A DNA stretch of 64,000 nucleotides, taken from positions 5,766,001-5,830,000 of the forward strand of contig JAEVHH010000001.1 of the NCBI GenBank assembly GCA_017607445.1, written 5' to 3'. A model generated the notes under the pieces. That model saw only the letters and a list, made by a program, of their open reading frames with translations, did not search any database and was not told the DNA's origin. How positions within the stretch are numbered: the stretch's first letter is position 1; each line of letters opens with the position of its first letter. The translations under genes and the position numbers were made by a program. This DNA is from Histoplasma ohiense (Eukaryota; Ascomycota; Eurotiomycetes; Onygenales; Ajellomycetaceae). Below, one piece after another: positions 45,036 through 55,804 of the stretch.

Positions 45036-46048
45036 ATGGCCGCAGAACCTAATAACGCAGCGATGTATGACGCAAGGCGCAGAGAGCAGAACTCGGGTTC
45101 AGAGGTTTTAGAAAACATAGTATCAGCTTCCAATTGTGCGTAAAAAAAAGTGCCGTTGCAGACTCGATCTCCATATTCTATCCCCGCATACAGTTAACCC
45201 TTGATTTTCTTGATGCCGCCAGTCAATCGAGATGAGGTCGATAGACTACGGAAACGGTTTATGAAGCTGGATAAGGGAAGTCTCCACTCTTGATATGTTG
45301 CTTACTTTGGGTGTGCGACGGCCGGCGCCGCAGACCACAAAGGTCGTCTCATACGTGCTAATACGCTTGAGTGTAATACAGGATAACTCCGGCACAATTG
45401 AGCGTGATGAATTCCTCTCTCTTCCTCAAGTCTCCTCGAACCCTCTTGCGACACGGTGAATCTCCCCCCCTCTTCACATCCTCCCCCAACGCCCCACTCG
45501 ATCCAAAAGCTTCGAATCAACGAGAATATCCCCTTCATCTCTGTCAATTGTGAGCACTCACTTATCCGCCCAATCATACACTCAGAATGATTGCCATATT
45601 CGACGAAGACGGAGGCGGCGACGTGGACTTCCAAGAGTTTGTCTCGGGACTATCAGCCTTCAGCTCGAAGGGGAATAAAGAGGAAAAGCTGCGCTTTGCC
45701 TTTAAAGTCTACGATATCGACCGCGACGGCTACATTTCGAACGGAGAGCTGTTCATTGTCTTGAAGATGATGGTCGGGAGCAACTTGAAGGATATGCAGC
45801 TGCAGCAGATTGTGGATAAGACGATTATGGAGGCCGATAAAGATGGCGATGGAAAGATTAGTTTTGAGGAATTTACGCGCATGGTGGAAAATACGGATGT
45901 CAGCATGAGCATGACTTTGGGTATGTTTTGAATCTTCTCTTTGCTTAGGGAACGATTGGTCCCGTGGCGTTGTTTCTCCCCGAGCCGTTTCGCATTTTTG
46001 ATTCAACCTTGCTAACTCTTTGAAACCACAACAACAGATCAATTCTAA
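45036..46048 (+). CDS. CNB1: Calcineurin regulatory subunit B
   Basis: Ca2+-binding regulatory subunit of the calcineurin phosphatase, with four EF-hands. Exons: 45036-45135, 45223-45275, 45382-45455, 45586-45920 and an 11-nt last exon 46038-46048; product 190 aa. Reading: NFNRDEVDRLRKRFMKLDK, then DNSGTIERDEFLSLPQVSS, FDEDGGGDVDFQEFVSGL, YDIDRDGYISNGELF and ADKDGDGKISFEEFTRMVEN, ending MSMTLDQF as in all fungal homologues. EF-hand loop 1 is Asp50-Glu61 and loop 2 begins at Asp82. Two oddities: the intron after Lys51 starts GG rather than GT, and the N-terminus (MAAEPNNAAMYDARRREQ) lacks the myristoylated MGN start common in the family. If the GG intron were retained, a stop follows five codons later. 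Protein identity is certain; the gene structure at these two points is not. Confidence 0.92.
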
Positions 46049-48094
46049 TCATACTTTTGCTATCATGACTTCGTTCTTGTTCTTATCCTGATTCCCTCCT
46101 GCTGGTCTGATTAGCACCCATTTACAATTACTATTTCTGACTTCCCTCTGCATTTTTATTTTACTTTTTTATTTTAATTTTTGTTTCATTCTCAAACCGC
46201 TATGCAATACCAGAAACTTGTGATGTAGGAATGGGGGGGTAACTGTTCGAACAGCCAAAGAATTTACAACCATCTTAGCTTGCAACTAACCGCCTACCGC
46301 AATACAGTGACCCTCGATGGGTGAGTTGCTGAACATCTACAGTTGGAACCAACTTGATTGAAACCCTTTACATTTCGTTTCTGCATCACCTGGCGCAAGT
46401 TTACTAGGTCCATCAGGACCGTACAGGCGCTCTTCACCTTGTCTAGCTCGTTACATTCCACAACATCGGTTGATCCGAGAGTTATGGCGAAGAAAGGGTT
46501 TTCATTTTACTGGGAACATGTACAAGTTAATCAACAAACGTCATATTAAACATATATTGAAGCCAGCAGTATTTTGACACCCAGTTTATGGAATACCATC
46601 GTTACCTCATAGATATAGTCTGTTCCAGCCACCTAAAATTGTTTGAAAACAAAAGGAGAAAGAGGGGCGGCCACTCGAATGAATGGAGGAGGATAGGGGA
46701 AAGGAAAAAAAGAGCGAATGGCCACCAGTTTCCCCCCTCTGTCTGATTGATAGCGATATCAAAACCATTCATTGTTCGTCTATATGTAGTTTCCTGCCTA
46801 CGGATTTCATATAACCAAGAAAAAAAAGACTCTTGAGTACTTCCATGTCAGATGGAGCTCAGCGTTTGATTCACCAACCAGGATCCTCGTCGCTGTGGCT
46901 TGCAGTGCCTGCACCCTTTCGCCAAGTTTCTGTCTGCCGCCGAGATCAGAAATCCCAAAATAATCAAAAGCCGGGATTTAAACTTCACCTCCGAGTAAAC
47001 GGCAGGAGTGCATAAGTCTCTGGCCATCTCGTCGTCCTGTGTCAAGTTCTGATCCAAACCAAAAATTGAGTCCAATCAACCCATTTCATTAGTGTGCGAA
47101 TTCCGCAAACCCGTAATGGTCGATCGATTCCCACATAATCGATGCGAACTATAAGAGGCGCTGGACCAAGAACATTCCACCGAGTCCGAGTCCGACTTTG
47201 GGGAACGGTCGGTTTCCATGGCGTCATCTGCTGTCAGACTTACTCTGGCCGCCACAGATGTGTCAAACACCCCTAGCGAAAGAATCTCCCTAGGGCCGTT
47301 AGCAGCATGGGGTGAGCCCCCTTTCGTCCCGGGGGAAGGGTACAGCCGAGACCCCCAAGTCACTTTTCCTCACTGGGTGCTTCAGCGAGGCACCACATCA
47401 GGACAAGCTTGTCAGTTTGGTTTAGCTGGACGAGTCAAGCAACTTTTGCTTCTGCTCTGTTGATAATTGAACAGCCGCGAAAGGCTTTGGATCCTCACAT
47501 GGTGTGATGCTGAGAACCGCGCGCCATGATTAGCGCAGGAAATTGATTCTTGCTCTCCACTATCGAGCCACCAACAGCGACAATTGCTGCGGTGCAGCGG
47601 TCAGCGTCCTGGCTAACCAGCGGCCGCATCCTCTGCTTCTCACCTTTAAGGTTTCCCCGATGCCAGGCATGGGCGAACATCGCTGAAACTTCTGATTCAC
47701 CAGGATACCTGTACCCACCATAGCACTAAAGAGACCATAGTTCGGTGACTTTCAGCATACTAACGCCAGATGGAACGGGGCCTCTGTATGGCAGGTTTAC
47801 GCTGTAAATTGCTGTTTTGCCACGTTGGTTTGGTGATGCTTCCGCCATATTTTTCAACCGTCTTTGCTTTTCCTCTCAACTCGGTATTTCTGTCATCGAG
47901 GACCTGGATCAGAAGGCAGGCATTCCATATTCATATATATATATATATTTAGGCTGCATATATATGCGTAGCGAAATCTCCTTCCTTTCTCGATGCCGAA
48001 TTCATCACGAATCACACCAGTTTTAGCATCGCGGGACATTGACGTCCAAGCATCCTAAAGAGAGAAATACATATATCAGACCAATTCTACGCAG
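46049..48094. other. Intergenic: CNB1 downstream / methyltransferase upstream region
   Basis: About 2 kb with no supportable gene. It has AT-rich sequence near 46140-46200 (CNB1 3' region), a GC-richer middle (47060-47640) with short ORFs of no recognisable product, and an AT dinucleotide run at 47933-47950. Confidence 0.5.
47933..47950. repeat. AT dinucleotide run
   Basis: ATATAT repeat upstream of the methyltransferase gene. Confidence 0.7.
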
Positions 48095-50200
48095 ATGTCG
48101 TCGGCAAACGAATTACCCCCTATCTCGATTGATTCTGAGGTGTGTTCTGTGTGTGGTGGACTCCCCTCTTTCAACTGCCTTGCCTCGTATTTTGTCTCCT
48201 TTATATCATGTGCGAGCATCATTCTGACGAATATCCCTAGTGTGATACCTGCGGTGACCCCATCTTTGAAGACGACCTGTCAGTAGATGCTGCGCAAATA
48301 ACGACATATTTTACATCACAAAGTAAATGCCTTGAGGGCGTTGCTGATTTCCTTGATTTTGTGCTGTGAAAGCTCGTCGTTTGCACAATCTTTAGCTTCA
48401 ACTACTGTCAACGAGACCTATGAAAATGGTATGTTTTCTTCTGATGTAATGTTTCTCTATGGAATAGGAGAGACACAATGCCATGTCAACAGAATGTTTA
48501 CCATACCTTTTCCGTCACAGGAAGAAGATATCATTCCTTTAGAGAAGGCGGTAAGTACCATTTTTCTGTTGTTGCGTGTTTAACGTTCGCATATTGAAAA
48601 TTGCGTAACTCGATAACTTTCCTAATTGAAAACCGTTTCGCCAGCATACGTCTTTCCGAATGACGAGGTTAGTCGAGCCCATCTCCCACATTTATTATGG
48701 ACACTTCGCTCCAGGTTATAGGCACTGCTTCTCTGACGGACAGCACATTCACTTCCAACAGAAGGAGAGCAACAGACTGGATATTGTCCATTATATGACA
48801 GTTGCACTCTGCGACGAGAAGCTTCACCTTGCACCCATTGGCTCAAGCCCCCAGAACATCCTTGATATTGGAGCTGGGACCGGCATTTGGTGCTGTCAAA
48901 TGGGTACGTTTTAAAATCCTATATCTTGATGACCTCCCTTATATTTGTTCTACAATCTCAAAAGTGCTCAAAAAATCTCCCAGGTGATGATTATCCGTCT
49001 GCACAGGTATGGCTATGACGTACCGGCAGCAAACGCTATTGTTTCTGGCCGACTAGACCAGCTAGGAAACTAATAATCCCACGATCATCATACTCATCAG
49101 ATATTAGGCGTGGACCTAAGCGCAATACGGAACACAAAGTTGGTAGCTGGCCTTTCCCCCACCCTAGGAACAGAAAGCGATCGCACATTCACGAAACAAA
49201 GTAGAGTTTTTTTTAACCTCCACCGTGTTGAAGACATGTCACTCCAGAAAACGTGAGATTCGAAATCGACGACATCGAAAGCGACTGGACTTTTATAGAC
49301 TCGTTCGACTACATCCACTGCCGTTACATGTACGCTGCAATACGGGATTGGCCAAAGCTGGTTGAAAGGTGCTTTAAGTGAGAACAAGTCTTTTCGTCTC
49401 TTAACTGGATGCTCACTCCTTCCACAAGCATCCATACTGATATACATATAATTATTTATGTATATGCATATGTGGGAGGACATATACTGATCTCAGACCT
49501 TTTCCTTTCAGCCACCTGACACCCGGCTGCTGGGCGGAATTCCAAGACTTCGATGTTCCTTGGTATTCTGACGATGGAACGTACGACACCGAATCATCAC
49601 TTGGTCGATGGTACAAATTATTCTATAAAGCCACCCGCCAACATGGTCGAGAGCTGTCGCCTGGCCCTAAACTTGAAGGGTGGGTGCGCGGTGCTGGCTT
49701 CACCGATGTGGTTGTTAAGAAGCTGCGGGTTCCTGTTGGGAGGTGGCCAAAAGATCCGAAATTGGTGTGTACATATCCTTTCTTCCACACCCTAGCCTGG
49801 TATAATCGGAAAGAAAATGGGAAGGAACTCAATGCAACGCCACTTACCAGTAGGCTAATAAACAGGGACACAGAAAACGGTCGGGACCTGGAATCTCCTG
49901 CAAGTCATCGAGGGCATGGAAGGGTTTTCCATGGCCCTCTTCTCGCGTGTGTTAGGATGGTCTCCTGATGCCATCCAGGCCTTCGTTGCTGAGGTAGTGA
50001 AAGATCTCCGCAATCCGAAAATGCATGCACAGTTCGACTTGTAAGTGCACATACCTTCCCTTCTTTACTCATCTTCCGAGTAGTGCAGCCGCCCCCAAAA
50101 CCACAAGTCCTGCGAAAAAACCAACCTAGTCATGTGTATGGCTAATTAGCCGTTGATCAGGTACATTGTTTACGGGCGAAAACCTGAAACGAACAAATGA
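48095..50200 (+). CDS. LaeA-like S-adenosylmethionine-dependent methyltransferase
   Basis: Class I methyltransferase of the LaeA/TAM group; relatives include regulators of secondary metabolism and development, plus many of unknown substrate. Twelve exons: 48095-48139, 48241-48322, 48396-48428, 48521-48550, 48645-48667, 48762-48903, 48984-49006, 49101-49138, 49234-49377, 49512-49764, 49874-50040 and 50161-50200; phases close to give 339 aa. Reading: TYENGRRYHSFREGAYVFPN, KLHLAPIGSSPQNILDIGAG, motif I ILDIGAGTGIWCCQMG, ILGVDLSAIRNTK, NVRFEIDDIESDWTF, DYIHCRYMYAAIRDWPKL, VPVGRWPKDPKLKTVG, EGMEGFSMALFSRVLGW and YIVYGRKPE. The first exon's donor is ambiguous (48140 or 48149); exon 2 contains CDTC. 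The N-terminal 45 residues are the weakest part. No biosynthetic gene is visible nearby. Confidence 0.85.
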
Positions 50201-50451
50201 AAATGATCTATCACCGCGACTAGGGAAAATTCGAATATCCCTTTGGAAAAGAAACGTAAGTTAACTATAAATGGCAGAAAATAAAATGAGATCGAATTTG
50301 AGAAATCATTGAACAATCTTAACTATCTTGAAGCACACCTCCCTCTAGTTTATTTTTGCCGTCCGGTTCGAGTTCCGGAAGAAAAATGTCCAAGGGGCCG
50401 GGGGGGTTTACGAAAGGAGTATCCGTTCACCCTTCGTTATTCTTCGATTAG

Positions 50452-50495
<44 letters not shown>

Positions 50496-52231
50496 CAAGG
50501 GAAATGGAAAGAATTATAACCCCACATATACGAATAAATATATCAAGCCCAGCACGATGTCTACTAGGTGTAAGGGTGAAATATTTTCACTGTCAGCCAG
50601 CATCTGCGCTTCTGGTTATCCTGCATGAGGATTGGTAGAACAGAGCTCGTTCGTATGTTCGTATATTAGCTCACAACAACCGCAATAGAAATGTGTATAC
50701 GTTTTCCAACTCTCTGCTCTCTGGCCTGTAGTCATTGAGACGCGGTAAATGTAGACCGATCCTCAATGCAGATTCGCAGACAAAGAAAGGGGAGGCAAAA
50801 ATGACCTATGGCGCTGGTGATTGATTGGCTTGAAGTTTTAAGCTGTAACTATGCAGTTAGAAATACCAAAGCGAGGAGTAGAAACCAAAGGGAAAAACGA
50901 ACAGTACAACGGATTGTTTTGCAGCGCGGATACACGTTTGAAAAGATGAGGGGGAGGGGGAGATTGTAAACCATAGATCTAAATACCAACACCTCGGAAC
51001 GCTATCAGAAATGACAAATTCAATGTCCATGTCCATGTACATGTACATACATACATACATGCCAGATCCAGCTTAGGATGCCTGCCTAAATCGAAATGCA
51101 ACACGGAGGGGCCAGTAACTATGCGATACGACCCCTATCCCTTGTGTGCGATTTTGTGATAACCATCGTCCATCTCCCTGGATTTCTGAAGACTCTATCG
51201 ATAGAGGCAAGCCCGGCGTTCTAAGCTATCTAAACAGACAATTTCAGTAGCGAGCAGTAAACAGAGACTCACGCCCAGCTTCCAAGAAGCAATTCGAGCC
51301 GAGCCACGGGAAATAAAGCATATAAATTATGATATTGGCGCCAGTTTCGAGAAAGTAGGGGTATATGTATGCAATTGGCAAAAGTTGGGAAAAAACTGGG
51401 AGCTGAAAACGGAGGCAAATAAACAATGTACTGTACAACGTGCAGCTCATCGGTTGTGGGAAGATGTAACCACCTGGGCGAGAACGACCGAGAAAGGAAA
51501 CACATGATTGAGAACAAAAGAAAAGGAACTTCAAGACAGTATTAAAATGTATCAAAACCAGATTGCAAGCCATGCCAATTCCGTTACCTGATCTATACAG
51601 TAATTCCCTCTAAGCGTGAAACTGTGAAATATGCATGAAAATTGGTTGCGGCATTCCACCAAAAACAGAAAAGAGAAAATGAAAGTAGAACAAAAAGCAG
51701 CCTACGGCGCCGTATGCGGATTGTGCAACTCAAATAAAGGGGCAATATACATCTAGTATGTAAGGAAAAATTAATGGTAAAATACAAACCACCGCCACAA
51801 CTGGAATTTCACATCCTCAAGAGGTTGCAATCAAGTACATAAAAGGAGCGTAAGTAGATGGTGAATAGCGATAACTCGCCGGCAAGAAGTATTAGCCTTT
51901 AATGGTGGGTAATCAAACTAAGTATATGGACGGCACTCTGCGGATTTCTTGGGTCCGGTATCCTAACGATTGCAGTGCTTGCTCATTAATCAACCTGCAA
52001 GTTTCGCCTCATGCAGATGTAGATGGAGAACCAATCGGCGTGCGTTCATTCATGTAGGTATCTGCGATGATCGGGTAATGTGGACCGGCCCACTGCGGAT
52101 CGAGAAAAGGAGCAAACGTAACATGAATAGGCTCCATCGTCATGAGGTACTGTATAACACGAAAAAGGTGCGTCGAAAAAAGAGAACCGTGGTAGTCGTC
52201 AGACGAGAGGTGAAAGGAAAACTGGGATTGA
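50201..52231. other. Intergenic: convergent methyltransferase / unknown gene region
   Basis: About 2 kb with no supportable gene. It contains the T42 run and a short ACAT repeat near 51040-51060. Small ORFs around 51244-51787 and 51970-52254 show no recognisable family; the latter overlaps antisense to the last exon of the next gene. Confidence 0.5.
50454..50495. repeat. T42 homopolymer
   Basis: Forty-two consecutive T on the plus strand, 254 bp downstream of the methyltransferase stop. Confidence 0.9.
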
Positions 52232-53610
52232 TCATCGTGGAGCTACGGAAGTAGTTGTTCTGGAGGAACTTCCTGCCGCAGGAGTGTTCTCGTTTCCTTC
52301 GAGGAGGTCAAGACATTGGCCAAGGACTAGGATAGGCAATCAGATCAGTTGAGAGACCCCCGAATGTGGCAAAGCTGGCCGAAGCGCGGCAGCGTGGCGT
52401 GTGTTAGGTTCAACTACCCACCGCTTAATATTTCTTCCTCCCATACACCCATCTGGTAATCTACCAGCCCATGCTGCTCCATTCGATCACATAAGCGAAC
52501 CAGTTCTCTTCCCATCTTGTTTAGGGTCTCTTCTGTGAGAAGGCTTGGTGGGCTAGTACCAGATCGGGACTCTAACATCTCCTGAGTCATATCCTTTTGT
52601 TTCTGGCATACCGCAAGCCAGCAAATATTAAACTCATTCCACATTTTTAATCGATCCGAGTGCAATTCTTCCTCGTCGCGAGCGAGCCCTGAAATCAGCT
52701 ATTAGCTCGAAAGGCATTGCACCGCCCAGGTGCCACATGAATCAACGAGGGAGAAAATCAGAATCTACGGATCGTACATACCAAGTTCGGTCGCATTCCC
52801 CAGAAGCCACTCTGATATCTCCAACAATGATTGACTTGCATCTAGCAATCTGCCGGATCGGGTATTTTCGAATGTGTCTCTGAGGGCTCGTTGGTATTGG
52901 ATATAAGCATCATCGAAACCAGATGATTGACGAGGAAATTCCGAATGTTCGAGGCCATCAGAAACTGTGGAAGCGGGGAGGCCAGCCATAACTTCGGGCA
53001 ATGCCGATGCCGTAGATGCACGCGGAAGAGCAGCCGGCTGTGAATACGGCGTCGTCTGAGCTTGGGAAGCAGCTAAGTACTTATCAGATACTCCTGCAAC
53101 TGCTGGTCCTCCCTCTTGGAAATACTGTGGAACACCAAATTGAGTTGCTAGCACTTCGATAGCGGCAGAATGTCGTGGTTGGTAGTGTGACACCCCTTCA
53201 TACTGAGCCTCTGGCTGGACTTGAGGGGTGATATCATAAACCATATCCCCCTCATATTGTGATAACCGCTGCTGCTGTTGGTTAGGATGCTGGTTTCTGG
53301 CAGAAGTAGAGGCAAAGTTCGACTGGTATTGTATCCCTCCACTCTGCAAAGTCCCGCCCTGTAGCGGCGGTGTATTGTAAGGCAGTGATTCTGTATATCC
53401 ATAACTACCATAGACCGAGACTGAAGAAGTCCGGTCTTGAGATATTACTCCATCAGTACCAGGTCCTCCAGCTGGTTCCGGCTGTTGCTGTTGTCTAAAG
53501 CGCTCCGAAGAGCTTCCCGACAAATTGCGAATAGGATATGGCCCCGCGCCAGAGCCTGTTTGGTAGCTAGAAGGGTCATACTTCTTTCGTTGTTGCCTAT
53601 TGCCATCCAT
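52232..53610 (-). CDS. Conserved fungal protein of unknown function
   Basis: Not recognised by name; I believe similar proteins occur in other Eurotiomycetes. Exons 52782-53610, 52422-52688 and 52232-52326, with introns of 93 and 95 bp; phases close to give 396 aa. The first ~230 residues are Gln/Ser/Tyr/Pro-rich and probably disordered (RFRQQQQPEPAGGPG, NQHPNQQQQRLSQY). The C-terminal ~150 residues look folded and helical: YIQYQRALRDTFENTRSGRL, LLEISEWLLGNATELGLARD, DRLKMWNEFNICWLAVCQKQ, MGRELVRLCDRMEQHGLVDY, QMGVWEEEILS, then VLGQCLDLLEGN from exon 3. The ATG at 53608-53610 (MDGNRQQRKK) was chosen. The longer ORF upstream starts with TTG and runs through a strong GTAAGT donor, probably a 5' UTR intron. 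Confidence 0.75.
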
Positions 53611-53624
53611 CCCCTTGATGTCGT

Positions 53625-53748
53625 CTGAAAGGATCCCGCCCCGCGGCGGATCGAGGTAAGATGGCCGATGCGCCGGAGGCGAGAAAAGGGGATAGCGTCG
53701 ATTCACAGATTTTCGATTTCTGTCACCCGTTTCCAAGCCAATACTTAC
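53625..53748 (-). other. Probable 5' UTR intron of the unknown-function gene
   Basis: The minus strand shows a GTAAGT donor at 53748 and a CTTTCAG acceptor at 53625-53631; joining them puts the start codon 15 nt after the junction. This is inference from splice-site quality only. Confidence 0.45.
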
Positions 53749-55788
53749 TCTGTACGACAAAAGAGCGTTTCGCGCTTTGTGGGGCCTTGTTGGAAGGATC
53801 TAGGCTATTTGGTTAACAAACAACCGTAGTGTTAGAACAACATGTTGAAGAGAGACCGTCCTCACTTAACCGCAACGAAGTTGAATCTGGGTGCTGCAAC
53901 AGTGGATTGGGTCCGATTAAGTTTAGTGGTTCACTTCGCAAGAGGGAGTGTGGTTTGGGTACTTTTGCACCCCCCAAAACCGATATATTGAAAAATGCGG
54001 GCTTGTAGAAATAATTAGTGGAGAAGTGCAGCGATGCCGATTAAGTGCCACTCTACTTCGCGCTAAGTTCGGAAATAGGAAGGACAAATACGGATAGATA
54101 AATGGATTTGATCAACGGTCAACGGGATGCTGCGATCAAACTGAAGCTAGCTCGGTCGACAGAAAACTCTGAGGAAATAAGCAGGGGCTACCCTTGCTAA
54201 CAAGCCAGCTGGCAGCGCCCGAGTCGCATAGGGCTTGCATCTGGAGAAACACCAAAAATAGGCGGGGGCTATCCTAACTCAGGCGTTCGAGGACGAGAAT
54301 GGCCGCGCGCAGAATTGGAATATTCGGCCCTGGGGCACTCCTCACGGCTATATGGGAGCAAAGAGTGCCTTATAGCAAACGTCTAGAAGACCTAGTCACC
54401 CAGTTTTCTGCTGAATAGCGAAGACGTAGGGCACTCAAGAGATGAATGGAACGCGCGGACGTAACTTCGACGAGATATACATAATTTGTTAGTCAGGAGA
54501 TGTAGCGATTGTAAAATTCCGGTTCTGTTGTTACAGCAAGTTATGACCGATTACCATCGTATCTGCTCAGCACAGCGTTTTAGTTTACCACCTGATTTCT
54601 TCAATTCTTCAGGTCCTTGCACCCGGCCCCTATGCTCGCGTGTTCTGACTTGACTGTAAATACTGCCTGGTATTGCAGCATTAATAATTAATGACGGCTG
54701 GGGTTGACTTATGACATGACAGTCAAAAGGTAAATAAGGTTTAGCCAGGAGCATCCAGGCTTACACAGTGCTCACGGATGGTGTCCAGGACGATAGCACA
54801 CTTGCTGACCCCTTGCTTGGTTAATTGCCTAGCCAAGGACAGCAATGAGTGTCTTAACAATAACGTTGGCTATTTCGGGTTTTCTACTTCACTGGGGCTG
54901 GATACTCTCGAGCGACTGGAATGCCGAACAAGACTTTGGTGCTCCAGCTTCCAGCATCCTGAGAAGACAAAATAAAAATGGTTAATATAAAATTTCTCAA
55001 CAAGATGCTTCTCGAGCATTGCCCAAAATGAGGTTACGCCCTGACACATACTGTTGTAAAATGTGCCTCGGCCCTATCGTTCAAGCCAAGAGCGAGGTAA
55101 TTCTGTTAGTTTTTGCGTGATTTTCTCATTAGTTTAGACTTACTCAAAACCTAGTTTGATCGGAGCAGGCATCAAGCGAAGATCAAGGACCTGTCATAGC
55201 AGGGACATCATGGTTGCCCACTTGGCCTTCTGGAATATTATCCTGTGTATATGGGATATTGTGGACGGCAGCATCTCATACTAGTGGAAAATATATCTTA
55301 GTATGCATGTTTCAGGGTGCACAAGAGACTTCCGCATCGAAACACCCGTGGGAGCTTTGGGGTTTGTTCATCATCCTTTGAGCAACCTACGGCCCGCTTG
55401 CTGTTGATAGATATGAAATTTTTCTCTTCGCCAAATATTTGGCAATAAACCTTCCTAATATTTTTCATGCCTGCCAATGTTGCTAGAAAACCCGATGCCT
55501 GTCGTAGAATTAGCGGAAGGGACGATCGGGAGTGAGATTTGCAAGAAGCATTGGGCACGAGCAATGGGACCTGTGGGAATCCAGACAATGGAGAACGAAC
55601 ACCAGTCACCAGTGCCGAAAGTGAATGACTGTAGCCTTCCAGAAACATGCTGATCCCTGAACACGAGAAGGGGTTCCGTTCCTAGCGTGCTTGGCTGGCA
55701 TGTTACACCCTGATTGGAATAATCGTCGAGACTCCGATTGGAAGCATGACAGCAGGTAACTAGCTTGAATTAGCAACTATGTACGCTG

Positions 55789-55804
55789 TACGGAGTACTC
55801 CGTA
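55789..55804. repeat. Perfect 16-bp palindrome TACGGAGTACTCCGTA
   Basis: The sequence equals its own reverse complement. Half copies occur at 58010-58018 (TACGGAGTA) and 58999-59007 (TACTCCGTA). From memory, this motif recurs in intergenic DNA of Eurotiomycete fungi, perhaps as ends of short mobile elements; that recollection needs checking. Confidence 0.8.

Noticed and set aside
45302..45634. Minus-strand ORF of 110 codons over CNB1
   Set aside because: Antisense to the conserved calcineurin B exons.
50371..50384. GGTTCGAGTTCC resembling a tRNA B-box
   Set aside because: No matching A-box or cloverleaf upstream and no acceptor stem. No tRNA gene was found anywhere in the window by eye.
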